This document shows, piece by piece, positions 23,501-31,821 of a stretch of 39,715 bases of DNA. The translations under genes were made by a program, and so were the position numbers. The first letter of the stretch is position 1. Every line of letters begins with the position of its first letter. The notes beneath the pieces were generated by a model. That model did no database searches. It was not told the DNA's origin and saw only the letters and a program-made list of their open reading frames with translations. Source of the stretch: an uncultured Bacilli bacterium (GTDB lineage Bacteria; Bacillota_I; Bacilli_A; RF39; UBA660); the NCBI GenBank assembly GCA_947626535.1, contig CANQSO010000007.1, positions 1 through 39,715 on the forward strand, read 5' to 3'.

Positions 23501-23969
23501 TAGTATTAAAGAAGATGGTGAAGTTATAAAAGCTACTATGAAAGATAAAGTTATAACTAGCAAAGTAGGTCTTCACAAAGTAGATGAAAAGAACAAACCA
23601 ATTGAAGGTGTAATAATAGGTGTTTATAAAACTGATGGAACATTATTAAATGCTTATGTTACTGACAAAAATGGTGATATTGAAGTAGAACTTGAATACG
23701 GTTCTTATTATTTTCAAGAAATTGCCACAATTGATGGTTATGTCTTGAGTGATGAAAAAGTATATTTTGATGTCTTAAATGATGGAGAAGTCATACAAAA
23801 AACTTTAGTAAATGAACTTGAAGAAATTGAAGTGCCAAATACTTTATCAAATTCATATTTAGATTTAGTGGCTATAGGAATGATTGGTTTAGGTGGAGTT
23901 TTATATATTACATCTAAACATAAAAAGAATAAAAAGGTTGAAATAAATAAAGAAAGTGAGGAAAAATAA
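20592..23969 (+). CDS. Thioester-domain adhesin with eight SpaA/Cna-B-like repeats
   Basis: This 1,125-aa surface protein has a signal peptide (about 1-35). A thioester domain follows, in which Cys83 (VYCIQPG) and Gln144 (ITQFMIW) are the pair that forms the internal bond used for covalent host or cell attachment. About eight prealbumin-like SpaA/Cna-B domains form a stalk, each beginning with a K-[KE]-x-D-type strand and ending near 'Y.L.E....GY'; many probably carry isopeptide bonds. The C-terminus has a VPNTL motif at 1081-1085, a hydrophobic helix and a basic tail, an atypical sorting signal. The gene lies inside the conjugation operon, so it probably promotes cell-cell contact during transfer. 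Confidence 0.85.
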   Translation: MKLKKNKFLKHGLFLTMLIGLMVSPFSFGKKSVNAQTYTDTITEHGQDTEDYVFYRHLTTPSLAKSHLITVIKRDSDGHFVYCIQPGSQIISGVQYTGYTSDYAVITSMTPEQWKRVQLLAYYGYMYKDNEVDHTSLKWYSITQFMIWNSVPREYEIYFSSDLGNHRIEKYTNEIAEMERLLAKHSMAVSFNGKTVNLAKGETKTLTDSNGVLKEYTVESTDNVDAKISGNTLTLTAKNDGAYKVELSRKDKKYNTPPIAYISSESQNVVMVGSFDPILNTVKGTTKSGSINLKKYDSITKSCKSPEGASLNGTTFKLYKEDNTFIQDLVVDSSCNANALNLGIGRYYLKESKAGKYYEVDSEKHYFNITADSLNASLTLYNTPMLGQVSIKKFDSKTNSCNSQGSATLVGAVYGIYKLDGTLVSKLTIGNNCTSTSEKNLPIAKYYIKEITAPKGYKLDETTHPFEISEQNYKATVNLTLTDEVYTSNLVINKTYLTENGVKAEVGAKFDIISKTTNKVVATITIGDSATGEVKLPFDNYIIRQTKGMSGYKKSDDIDFTVNEKSKDKEYITLMNEPYVARVKVKKVDTDGNAIPMSGIKFKIFDITNNKYVCQTIAYPNQMTICEFETNENGEFITPKELYPGKYRLEEVDQLIDGYLWNSEGIEFTIDEHSKIIKDKDLGEILSLTFENQEVKGKLEIQKIGEKVVIKDGNFTYVEAPLPNITFGLYDESGNLIGKYKTDENGYLKVENLKLGKYSLKELETVDGYILDENVYEFELKYQDQYTPIVTKSYILSNYLKKSNLEFTKSDLATSDGIKDTKIEIYHLKDDGESELIFTGLTDENGKITITDLFVGKFYILESEAATGYLLSDEKVYFEIKENGEIVKAEMKNQKITGSLEFSKEDFSTDEPIPNTEIEIYDANTDELIYTGKTSEEGKIVISEIPYGDYYILEKNAPIPYALNAEKMYFSIKEDGEVIKATMKDKVITSKVGLHKVDEKNKPIEGVIIGVYKTDGTLLNAYVTDKNGDIEVELEYGSYYFQEIATIDGYVLSDEKVYFDVLNDGEVIQKTLVNELEEIEVPNTLSNSYLDLVAIGMIGLGGVLYITSKHKKNKKVEINKESEEK

Positions 23970-24373
23970 TGAATATATTTCAAGTAACAGGAAGATTAGT
24001 AAAAGATCCTGTATTAAATGAATTAGATAACGGTTCTAAAGTTGCAAATATAACTTTAGCAGTTGAAAGAAGATACAAAACAAAAGAAAACAAAAATATA
24101 GTTGATTTTGTCGATTATTCTTTATGGGGAAAATTAGCAGAAAATATTTGCAAAATTAGTAAACAAGGTTCAGTTATTCTGCTAACAGGTAATTTAGAAA
24201 CTAAGAAAATTAAAGTAGGAGAAACAGAAGTGTCTGTATTAAATCCAGTAGTTGATAGTTACCAACATATTGCATCAAAGCATGCAACAATGGAAACTGA
24301 AACCGAAGTTGAAAATAAAACTGAAAAATCTAAGAAAAAAACTACTAAAAAATCAGAAGAAATGGAAAAATAG
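23969..24373 (+). CDS. ssb: Single-stranded DNA-binding protein of the element
   Basis: This 134-aa OB-fold protein begins MNIFQVTGRLVKDPVLNELD, followed by VANITLAVERRYK and VDFVDYSLWGKLAENICK, standard for SSB. It protects single-stranded DNA during transfer or replication. The C-terminus is a Lys/Glu-rich tail ending EEMEK and lacks the acidic DDDIPF-like tip that host SSBs use to recruit partners. The start codon overlaps the stop of the adhesin gene (ATAATG context), so it is co-translated in the transfer operon. Confidence 0.85.
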   Translation: MNIFQVTGRLVKDPVLNELDNGSKVANITLAVERRYKTKENKNIVDFVDYSLWGKLAENICKISKQGSVILLTGNLETKKIKVGETEVSVLNPVVDSYQHIASKHATMETETEVENKTEKSKKKTTKKSEEMEK

Positions 24374-24375
24374 AA

Positions 24376-24960
24376 ATGAATAAAAATAAGATATATAAAT
24401 TAAAAGAACTTCTAAAAGAATTTAGTATGTATAACTTAGATTTCTCTTTTTATGGTAACAATGATAAGGGAGAATTAGAATTGTATTTGAAGACAGATGA
24501 TGGAAAATTATCTGTCTTTAAATCTATTAAAAATCAAACAAAAGCAGATTATTTGAAATTAACAGAAGAAGAAGCTCAAGAAACTGAATTTAAATTTGAT
24601 AGGGAGGTAAACGACATAGAATTAGATATTGTAGTAATTGTATATAAAACTAGTGATATAAATATTCCATCATCGAAGTATAGTCTAAACACATTAAATA
24701 AATTAGTAATTGAACAAGATAATGAAGAAAGAAAAACAACAGATGGCTTAGAAGATGGAATTGTATATGCAATTGTAGATCAAAACACAGGTTGTACTTT
24801 ATACGATAATGTATACCTATTTAATAAAAATAATGGTGGTTTAATAAACGAATTAAAAAAAGAATATGAAAAAGAAGAAGATAAACTAATTAAAGATAAT
24901 TTAAAACTAATTTTAGATTATTATGATAATTTAGAAAAAGAATTAAATTATACGTATTAA
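24376..24960 (+). CDS. Hypothetical acidic protein of the conjugation operon
   Basis: This 194-aa protein lies two bases after the SSB stop and has no signal peptide or membrane segment. It is acidic and lysine-rich, with mixed strand/helix pattern and a C-terminal long helix (ELKKEYEKEEDKLIKDNLKLILDYY). I do not recognise a family. The weak ribosome binding site suggests coupling to ssb translation. Location between ssb and the VirB2-like gene points to a cytoplasmic accessory role. Confidence 0.6.
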   Translation: MNKNKIYKLKELLKEFSMYNLDFSFYGNNDKGELELYLKTDDGKLSVFKSIKNQTKADYLKLTEEEAQETEFKFDREVNDIELDIVVIVYKTSDINIPSSKYSLNTLNKLVIEQDNEERKTTDGLEDGIVYAIVDQNTGCTLYDNVYLFNKNNGGLINELKKEYEKEEDKLIKDNLKLILDYYDNLEKELNYTY

Positions 24961-24975
24961 AAGGGGGAATTGTTG

Positions 24976-25308
24976 ATGAAAAAAATAAAAGAAAAATTAT
25001 TAATATTAATGGTAGGAGCATTTTCATTTTTAAATGTTTTACAAGTAAAAGCTATAAGTAAAATAGAAGGTGGAAATGTAACGATAGATAGTCTAGGAGC
25101 AATTATAAAAGACTTAGCAACAAAAGTGCAAATATTTGGAATAGTATTAGCTTTTGTGGCATTAGTAATTTTTGTGATTCAATTTATTATAGGTGATGAT
25201 GAAACAAAACAAAGAAGAAAGAAAACAATACTATATACTTTAGGTGGTGTAGCATTGTTAATTTTAGTGCCTTCTATAATAAATTTTGTAATAGATATGT
25301 TAGGATAA
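24976..25308 (+). CDS. VirB2/TrbC-like pilin-type membrane protein
   Basis: This 110-aa protein starts at ATG 24976, eight bases after AAGGGGG. A signal peptide (about 1-27, ending VKA) precedes two membrane helices (about 52-70 and 86-107) separated by a short charged loop (DDETKQRRKK). This is the standard layout of VirB2/TrbC-family subunits in Gram-positive type IV secretion systems. It is followed four bases later by the VirB6-like gene. Confidence 0.75.
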   Translation: MKKIKEKLLILMVGAFSFLNVLQVKAISKIEGGNVTIDSLGAIIKDLATKVQIFGIVLAFVALVIFVIQFIIGDDETKQRRKKTILYTLGGVALLILVPSIINFVIDMLG

Positions 25309-25311
25309 ATT

Positions 25312-26976
25312 ATGCTCTTATTAAGTATAGGAAGTGATATAAAATTTGGCGTATTAGATATTTTAAGAGGAATTGGTATGGCAATTATCAATATCATATT
25401 TTCAACAATAGATACATTATATAATGTAGCAGAAAAAATAAATAGTTTAAATTTAATTCAAATGTTGGAGAATGTAGATAATTCACCATTCACTAAAATA
25501 TTTAATGCCTTTTTTATATTATCATTTGTAGTATTGCTATTATTTGCAGTTTGGAAAATATCATTTAGAATATTAGATGCCGATACTAATGAACAACCTT
25601 TGTTTGAATTAGTAAAAGAAATAGTAAAATGTGGTTTTTTAATTTTTAGTATTTACTTAATTTTTAATACAAGCATTAATATAGGAATCAATTTATCATC
25701 TTCAATTTATAATAATTTTACAACAACAAATTCAACTATTGGAGATAAGATGAAAACATCATATTTAACATTAAATGAAGCATGTTATAAAGTTGATAAA
25801 GGCGATAATGTAGATAAAGAAAATGTCAAAAAATTAAAAGAAAAATTAGAAGGCTATGCAAATGTTTCTAGTGCTAAAACAATGGCAGATTTTGAAAATT
25901 TAATAAGAAACGATACTATTAATGCAACTCAAATATCAGATTCAGGTTCATTTTCATTTCGTTGTTCAATTTATAAACAAGGAATATGGAATGATAAAGA
26001 AGATTATGCTTTTAATTATAATTTTTTATTTGGAATTATAATAGGAACAGTATTTTTATTTAGTATAGGTTTTTCGGTTTTAATGTTAGGTAGAAGACAA
26101 TTAGAATTAGCATTTTTAATGGTAATTTCACCATTAGTAATAGCAACTAGTGTGGGAAGAAAAGAACAACGTTCAGCATTGTATCAACAGTTAGCAAGTT
26201 TAATTTTGCAAGCTGGAGCAATGATGTTACTAATTGGTTTAACTTCCATAATGTTTAATGCGATTCAAAATAGTCCAGAAATAAATAATTTAGATTATTT
26301 TACAAAAGTTGTAGCTCAATCAGTTTTATATTTAGGTTGTGCCATGATGTTAATGACAGGTTGTACTTCACTTAATAGATTTATAGGTGAAAATGTATCA
26401 GCAAATAGTGGTAGAGATATGATGATGGCTATGAGAGGTTTAAAATCAGGAATAATAGGTGCAGGAGCTATAGGCTTAGGTGCAACAAAAGCAGCAAAAG
26501 ATATAGGTGTTGGCACTATTAAAGCTGGTAAAGGAATAGGACAAGTAGCTAAAGGTGGAATAAAAACTGCCAAAGGAATGTACTATGGAGCTAGTAATTC
26601 ATATTCACCATCATCACATCAAGGTATATCTAGAAGAATGGGAGAACAAGTTGGCAAAGGAATTAGTCAAATGATGAAAGGTGAAGAATTTCAAAAAAGT
26701 AGTAATCCTATTGCTAGGGCTTATGGAAGAATGCTTTCATCACATGGCGAAAGTAATATTAATGACCTTAAAAGCAAATGGGACTTTTCTAGTGATACAT
26801 ATAACCCAGATTATATTAAATCAGGAGTGAATCTTGCTAGAGCAGGAATTAATAATATTAAAGATGGTTTTGGAGGAGCATTTAATAGTATTAAAAATAT
26901 TGGTAATCCAAATAGTATGCGATACAAAAAACGTCCAAAAATAAGTGAAATATTTAAGGAAAGCGAAAAGATATAG
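25312..26976 (+). CDS. VirB6/TrbL-like polytopic channel protein
   Basis: This 554-aa inner-membrane protein has several membrane helices in the first 360 residues (for example FNAFFILSFVVLLLFAVWKI, FLFGIIIGTVFLFSIGFSVLM and LILQAGAMMLLIGLTSIM). A Gly/Ala/Lys-rich cytoplasmic tail follows (about 380-554). The order VirB2-VirB6-VirB3-VirB4 and the 'LELAFLMVISPLVIATSVG' segment are typical of TrbL/VirB6 proteins of Firmicutes conjugation systems. It would form the DNA-conducting membrane pore with VirB4. The start is four bases after the previous stop. Confidence 0.75.
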   Translation: MLLLSIGSDIKFGVLDILRGIGMAIINIIFSTIDTLYNVAEKINSLNLIQMLENVDNSPFTKIFNAFFILSFVVLLLFAVWKISFRILDADTNEQPLFELVKEIVKCGFLIFSIYLIFNTSINIGINLSSSIYNNFTTTNSTIGDKMKTSYLTLNEACYKVDKGDNVDKENVKKLKEKLEGYANVSSAKTMADFENLIRNDTINATQISDSGSFSFRCSIYKQGIWNDKEDYAFNYNFLFGIIIGTVFLFSIGFSVLMLGRRQLELAFLMVISPLVIATSVGRKEQRSALYQQLASLILQAGAMMLLIGLTSIMFNAIQNSPEINNLDYFTKVVAQSVLYLGCAMMLMTGCTSLNRFIGENVSANSGRDMMMAMRGLKSGIIGAGAIGLGATKAAKDIGVGTIKAGKGIGQVAKGGIKTAKGMYYGASNSYSPSSHQGISRRMGEQVGKGISQMMKGEEFQKSSNPIARAYGRMLSSHGESNINDLKSKWDFSSDTYNPDYIKSGVNLARAGINNIKDGFGGAFNSIKNIGNPNSMRYKKRPKISEIFKESEKI

Positions 26977-26984
26977 GAGGAATT

Positions 26985-27251
26985 ATGTTTATAACTTTAC
27001 AATCTATTAAAAGAAATTTAGGACTATTTAATTTAGAAGTTTCCGATATTATAATTGGAACAATTTTTGTAGTTTTGTTTATAATTACCTTTTTATTAAA
27101 ATTTTATACTTTAGCTATAGTAATAATTGCAATAGGCATCTTATCTTTAGTGCCTGTAGATTTTAGTAAAGCAAACAGAATGTATCGTTTGTTTTTAATA
27201 TTTATTAAATTTATGGTAAAGGATAAAGTTTATTATTTTTATAGAAATTAG
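26985..27251 (+). CDS. Small VirB3/PrgI-like membrane protein
   Basis: This 88-aa protein has two closely spaced membrane helices (about 22-40 and 44-58) and a basic amphipathic C-terminus. It sits between the VirB6- and VirB4-like genes, with AGGAGG upstream. Size and position match VirB3/PrgI/TcpE-type partners of the VirB4 ATPase. The assignment depends mainly on context. Confidence 0.65.
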   Translation: MFITLQSIKRNLGLFNLEVSDIIIGTIFVVLFIITFLLKFYTLAIVIIAIGILSLVPVDFSKANRMYRLFLIFIKFMVKDKVYYFYRN

Positions 27252-27260
27252 GGGTGTTAA

Positions 27261-29720
27261 ATGAAAGAAAAAAGAGATATTAAGAAAAAATTAAAAGAGG
27301 CTAAGAATGTGAAAATTGCTAAAGAAAAAAAATCAAATGTCTATTTATCTAGTAAAAGATTAAAAAGAAAATTGCAAAATTCACAAAGTATAACAAACAT
27401 CAAAAATATAAATGATGATGGTATTATTGAATTAAAAACAAATCAACTTGCAATTTTTTATAAGGTAAATCCAATTGATTTATCATTAACTAATAGTAAT
27501 GAACAAAATTTGTTTTTTTCAACTTTAGCAAAATTATTTAGATTATCATTTCCAATTAAAGCATATAAATTTGATGAAAAAATAAATCTAAATATTAATA
27601 AAGAAAATTATTTGCATTTAATAGAAAAAAATAAGGATAATCAAGCAAGAAAAGATTTATTAATAAATAATCATAATTTTATAGAACAAATAGAAAATGA
27701 AAATATGACATCAGCTAGTTCATATTATTTTTCAATTATAGCTAAGAATAAAGAAAGTTTAGAAAAAAACAAAGAAGAATTTGAATTAGCTTGTAGTGAA
27801 ATTGTACCTAAGTTAGAAATTGAACAGATAAAAAACAAAAAAAATTTAGTAAAAATATTTGCTAATATGTATTTTGCTAATTGCAATTTAGACCAAATAA
27901 TTTATTATGATTTTATTGATTTAGTTGCGCCAATAAAGATATCTGAACAAATGTCATTTTTAAAGTTTGATGATGAAGAAATTCAATTATTATCAATTAA
28001 AAATTATCCATTGTTTATAGAACATGGCTTTTTAGATAGAATAATTAATTTACCAAATGTTAAAGCATCTATAACAATAAATGAATCAATCGAGCAATAT
28101 AAATTGATTAATATTTTAAATAGTAGCTTTAAAGCAGTGTTAGCAGATTATAATTCAAGTAAAAATTTAAGTGATGTAACTGAAATGCAATCTTTAATGA
28201 ATAATTATAAAATGTTAATAGAACAGATATCATCAAATGATGAAAAAATAAAAGATGTAACCGTAATATTAGCAATTAGTGGTAATAAAAAAACAAGAGA
28301 GGATTTAGTTAAAGAAATAAAACGAAATGCTGAATTATATCAAATTAAGGTAGATATTCCAAGATTAAGACAAATGGAAGCATGGCAAAGTTATGATTTA
28401 ACAGATAAATCATTTAAAGATTATAATATGTATTTACCAACTGTTACTCTAGCAAGTACTTTCTTTTTTACAGAAAATTATCATAATGATAGAACAGGGT
28501 GGTTAATTGGTGAAGATTCAGCTTATGGCTTACCAGTTTTTTTTGATCCATATTTTCTAAATAAAGAAAGAACAAGCCATAACATTGGGTTAATTGGAAC
28601 ATCAGGTTCAGGAAAAAGTTATTTGTTAAAATTAATGATAACTAATGAGTTTGCAAGAGGAACAAAATTATTTTTATTTGATATTGAAAATGAATTGCAA
28701 AAACTATGTGAAAGATGTGGTGGAGAATATATTGATTTATCTAGTAAATCATTGATTAATCCACTGCAAATACGTTATGTACTTACAGATGATGATGAAG
28801 AAACATCAATACTTGGTAAACATTTAGGTTTTTTAGAAAACTTTTTCATAACAGCATTTGAAAATATTTCTGAAAAAGAATTAGTCGTTTTATTAGATGT
28901 TGTAGAAAAATTTTATAATAGTCGAGGTATAACTAAAAAAACGCCAATTGAAGTTTATGAAAAAATGAGTGCCAAAGACTATCCTATTTTTTCTGACTTG
29001 TATGCTTTTTTATTAGAAGAACAACGAAAAAGTGAAAATGAAGATATTGCTAAAATTTTAGTTAATATTGAGATTCTTTTAAAACGAATGGTTATTGGAC
29101 AAGATAGTAATTTATTTAACGGTATAACAACAATTGATTTAAGTAATAATTTAGTAGTATTTAATTTGCAAGAATTATTATTTAATTCTAGTAGAAGATT
29201 AGTAAATACCCAAATGATAAATTTATTAACGTATTTGAGTAATGAAATTGTTGATAATAAAAAACGTAATACTAAGTTTAATGAAGATAATAAAATGCTA
29301 ATAGTATTAGATGAATTTCATAATTATATTGATGAAGATAATCCAACACTTTTAAAATATTTCGATCAACTAAATAGACGAGCAAGAAAGTATAACTTAG
29401 GAATTGTAGTAGCAAGTCAACAACCAAGTGACTTTACTACTAGAAGTAATATTTTAAGACACGCATCAGCAATATTTAATAATTGCCAATACCAGATAAC
29501 AGGAATGTTAAAAGACACAGATGTTGAATCAGTAGAAAAATTATATTCCAATACACCTTTAACAGAAACCCAAAAAGCATTTTTATCTAGTTGTAATCAA
29601 GGGCAATTTTTGTTAAATATTACAAATAAAAATCGTCTTAGAATAAATGTTTTTGCAACACCTTTACAACGATATTATATGGGTGAAACGGATGAATTGC
29701 CAATTAATAGTGAACAATGA
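27261..29720 (+). CDS. virB4: VirB4-family conjugation ATPase
   Basis: This 819-aa protein is the energising ATPase of the type IV secretion system. The N-terminal 350 residues form the divergent VirB4 domain. The motor domain has Walker A (GTSGSGKS, about residue 445) and Walker B (LIVLDEFHNY, about 680), followed by the RRARKYNLGIVVASQQPSDF motif of VirB4/TraC proteins. 'TERTSHNIGLIG'-like text before Walker A and 'GQFLLNITNKNRLRINVFAT' near the end are also typical. Length is normal. It overlaps the next gene by four bases (ATGA). Confidence 0.92.
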   Translation: MKEKRDIKKKLKEAKNVKIAKEKKSNVYLSSKRLKRKLQNSQSITNIKNINDDGIIELKTNQLAIFYKVNPIDLSLTNSNEQNLFFSTLAKLFRLSFPIKAYKFDEKINLNINKENYLHLIEKNKDNQARKDLLINNHNFIEQIENENMTSASSYYFSIIAKNKESLEKNKEEFELACSEIVPKLEIEQIKNKKNLVKIFANMYFANCNLDQIIYYDFIDLVAPIKISEQMSFLKFDDEEIQLLSIKNYPLFIEHGFLDRIINLPNVKASITINESIEQYKLINILNSSFKAVLADYNSSKNLSDVTEMQSLMNNYKMLIEQISSNDEKIKDVTVILAISGNKKTREDLVKEIKRNAELYQIKVDIPRLRQMEAWQSYDLTDKSFKDYNMYLPTVTLASTFFFTENYHNDRTGWLIGEDSAYGLPVFFDPYFLNKERTSHNIGLIGTSGSGKSYLLKLMITNEFARGTKLFLFDIENELQKLCERCGGEYIDLSSKSLINPLQIRYVLTDDDEETSILGKHLGFLENFFITAFENISEKELVVLLDVVEKFYNSRGITKKTPIEVYEKMSAKDYPIFSDLYAFLLEEQRKSENEDIAKILVNIEILLKRMVIGQDSNLFNGITTIDLSNNLVVFNLQELLFNSSRRLVNTQMINLLTYLSNEIVDNKKRNTKFNEDNKMLIVLDEFHNYIDEDNPTLLKYFDQLNRRARKYNLGIVVASQQPSDFTTRSNILRHASAIFNNCQYQITGMLKDTDVESVEKLYSNTPLTETQKAFLSSCNQGQFLLNITNKNRLRINVFATPLQRYYMGETDELPINSEQ

Positions 29721-30715
29721 TTAAAAAAATTATTAAACTGAAATTAATTATAATTTCATTTATTGTGGCTTCATTGTTCACTTTTATATTTGTAGTTGTT
29801 GCAGCAGTTTGTGGATATAAAATTGGTGAATCTTATGTTGAAGAACAAGCAAATCAATTAAGGGCAAAAAGTAATGTAATTAATAATCAATTATATGCTG
29901 ATAGATATAGAGAATTATTAAATAAATATTTACTTACTAAAGGCTATGTGTCTTTAGAAAGATTAGTTTTTTATTTGCAAAGAACAAATAATGTTTTAGA
30001 TACTTCAACTTTAAGTTATGAAAAATGGGATAAGGCTTATTTAGATAATGTTAATGAAGAAGAAAAACAAATGATACCAATTAAAACCATTTGTAAAGAT
30101 TTAAAAGAGAATACTAAGATTCCGACTTTTACATTAGAAAATGGTGTAAATGATAATGGTGTAGCAATTGATGTTATTAATTTGTGTAGCAAAGATGGAG
30201 TAGATATTACAGAAAGTAATGATTATGATGAAATGTATTATCCTTTACCATTTGCTTTTCCATTGAAAGTAGGATTTACTATCACATCAATTGTATTTGA
30301 ACAAAGAAGTGTTGAACTTAGTGATTCTAATGTATTAACTGATTCTCATTCTGGTTGGGATATTGCTGTTCCAATAGGAACTAATTTATATAGTATTTGT
30401 GATGGGGTAATATCTAATATTACAAATACCCAAGCAAATGACTATCCATATAGTCAATCTGGAAATTCAACTGGTAATTATATGATGGTAAAGTGTGATA
30501 ATGAATTAACTGCCATGTATTGGCATTTACAATATCATAGTCAGCCATTTAACCTAAAAGTAGGAAGCCAAGTAAAAAAAGGTGATTTAATTGGAAGAAC
30601 TTCAACTACAGGTCAGTCAACAGGTCCACATCTACATTTAGGATTAAAAGATAAAGATGGGAATTTATTAGATGCAATGTCTTATATAGATTTTACGCAA
30701 TATGAAAGAACCTAA
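29717..30715 (+). CDS. Membrane-anchored M23 metallopeptidase of the transfer apparatus
   Basis: This 332-aa protein has one N-terminal membrane helix (about 11-33). An extracellular helical region of unknown type occupies about 40-180. The C-terminal M23 (LytM-like) domain has zinc ligands in HSGWDIA (His and Asp near 211-215) and HLHLG (near 304-306). M23 enzymes cut peptidoglycan cross-bridges, so it would open the wall for the conjugation channel. It is the last gene of the transfer operon, before a terminator. Confidence 0.85.
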   Translation: MIKKIIKLKLIIISFIVASLFTFIFVVVAAVCGYKIGESYVEEQANQLRAKSNVINNQLYADRYRELLNKYLLTKGYVSLERLVFYLQRTNNVLDTSTLSYEKWDKAYLDNVNEEEKQMIPIKTICKDLKENTKIPTFTLENGVNDNGVAIDVINLCSKDGVDITESNDYDEMYYPLPFAFPLKVGFTITSIVFEQRSVELSDSNVLTDSHSGWDIAVPIGTNLYSICDGVISNITNTQANDYPYSQSGNSTGNYMMVKCDNELTAMYWHLQYHSQPFNLKVGSQVKKGDLIGRTSTTGQSTGPHLHLGLKDKDGNLLDAMSYIDFTQYERT

Positions 30716-30730
30716 AATGGGTTCTTTTTA
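30705..30730 (+). terminator. Terminator of the conjugation operon
   Basis: AAAGAACC and GGTTCTTT pair over 8 bp around a 7-base loop, followed by T. The stop codon of the M23 gene is inside the hairpin. Genes downstream may rely on read-through, since I see no strong promoter before 30,756. Confidence 0.75.
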
Positions 30731-30755
30731 AATGCAACAAAGGAGGTAGATTTAA

Positions 30756-30983
30756 ATGAAATGGAAAAAAAATTTTGGAAAATGGTTAAAATTAGAAAGA
30801 TTAACATGGGGAATGTCACGTAGAAGACTTTCAAAATTATCTCATGTTGATATGGAAACAATTGCAGATATTGAAAATGGAATAAATAAAGAACCAGATT
30901 TTGATGAAATGCTAAATATTTGTGATGTATTGGAATCTTCTGTTTATTTTTTCTTAGAGGAAGGTTGGGATAAAAATGATTAA
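30756..30983 (+). CDS. XRE-family small DNA-binding protein
   Basis: This 75-aa protein fits a single Cro/C1-type helix-turn-helix: FGKWLKLERLTWGMSRRRLSKLSHVDMETIADIENG, then EMLNICDVLESSVYFFL. It has an AGGAGG site eight or nine bases upstream. It is the first gene of the replication/maintenance block and overlaps the next gene by eight bases. A role as regulator of this block is likely. Confidence 0.75.
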   Translation: MKWKKNFGKWLKLERLTWGMSRRRLSKLSHVDMETIADIENGINKEPDFDEMLNICDVLESSVYFFLEEGWDKND

Positions 30984-31395
30984 TGAATTTTTAGAAGATT
31001 TAAAAGGAAGTAATAAACTTACTAATCACGTTATTGATTATTATATGGATAGAGAATATGAATCATCTGATGAATTGTTAAAAAGTATGGAAGATTTACA
31101 ACAATATGGTTGTATATCTGGTATGATTAATGAATTAATTTATTATGATGATACAACAAAATTTTTTGATAAATATAAAGAAGAAATTAATGAACTTTTA
31201 AGTAATTTAATAGATGGAACTGGTTTATCAATGCAAGAATTATTTGGCGACAAATTTGATAATGATGATCCATTAATAGTTGATTATAATAACAAAAATT
31301 TACTAGCATGGTTTGGTTTTGAAGAAACAGTAAATAATTTATATGAATGTATTAGAGAAAAATTAAAGAATAATAATTTAGATTATGAATATTAG
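30976..31395 (+). CDS. Conserved mobile-element protein of unknown function
   Basis: This 139-aa acidic protein contains 'GCISGMINELIYYDDTTKFFDKYKEEI' style text (residues about 44-70) and 'LLAWFGFEETVNNLYE' near the C-terminus. I recall that combination from a widespread uncharacterised family on plasmids and conjugative elements of Firmicutes, but I assign no function. It has no signal peptide. It overlaps the XRE gene, implying co-expression. Confidence 0.6.
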   Translation: MINEFLEDLKGSNKLTNHVIDYYMDREYESSDELLKSMEDLQQYGCISGMINELIYYDDTTKFFDKYKEEINELLSNLIDGTGLSMQELFGDKFDNDDPLIVDYNNKNLLAWFGFEETVNNLYECIREKLKNNNLDYEY

Positions 31396-31406
31396 GAGGT
31401 ACTTTA

Positions 31407-31679
31407 ATGATATATAGAGATAGAATTGAAAGAAATATAGATTACATAAAAAATAATGATGGAATATTTCATGAATTATATGTTGCAATAATGGTATATG
31501 ATGTTATGAATATACCTTTAGAATTAGTAGATGATGAAAAACTAAATAGAATATCCGAAATTATTGATTTTGATAAAATGTATGATGAAAATTTTAAAAA
31601 GAAAATATTGGATATAGAAAAAGAAGTAGAACAAGAAAAAATTTTTAAAAGACATAATGGTTCTGAAATAAATTTGTGA
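31407..31679 (+). CDS. Hypothetical protein
   Basis: This 90-aa protein with TAGGAGGT upstream is mostly helical and acidic (ELVDDEKLNRISEIIDFDKMYDENFKKKIL). It has no recognisable domain, signal or membrane helix. It lies within a tightly packed run of element genes. Confidence 0.55.
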   Translation: MIYRDRIERNIDYIKNNDGIFHELYVAIMVYDVMNIPLELVDDEKLNRISEIIDFDKMYDENFKKKILDIEKEVEQEKIFKRHNGSEINL

Positions 31680-31692
31680 GGTGGCTAATAAT

Positions 31693-31821
31693 ATGATTTA
31701 TGTTTTTTTAGGAATAATTATAATTTTAATTATTCTATTTTTATTTTGTTGTTTAACAATTTCAAGTAAATATTCAGAGGAAGAAGAAAAATATGAAAGA
31801 GACAAAAGAAATATTAGATAG
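31693..31821 (+). CDS. Small single-pass membrane protein (42 aa)
   Basis: ATG 31693 follows GAGGTGG and opens a 42-aa frame: a hydrophobic helix of about 22 residues rich in Ile and Leu (MIYVFLGIIIILIILFLFCC) and a short charged tail (SEEEEKYERDKRNIR). It overlaps the start of the methylase-like gene by 29 bases. The ribosome binding site, the membrane-helix composition and the tight packing support it as a real gene. Function unknown. Confidence 0.6.
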   Translation: MIYVFLGIIIILIILFLFCCLTISSKYSEEEEKYERDKRNIR

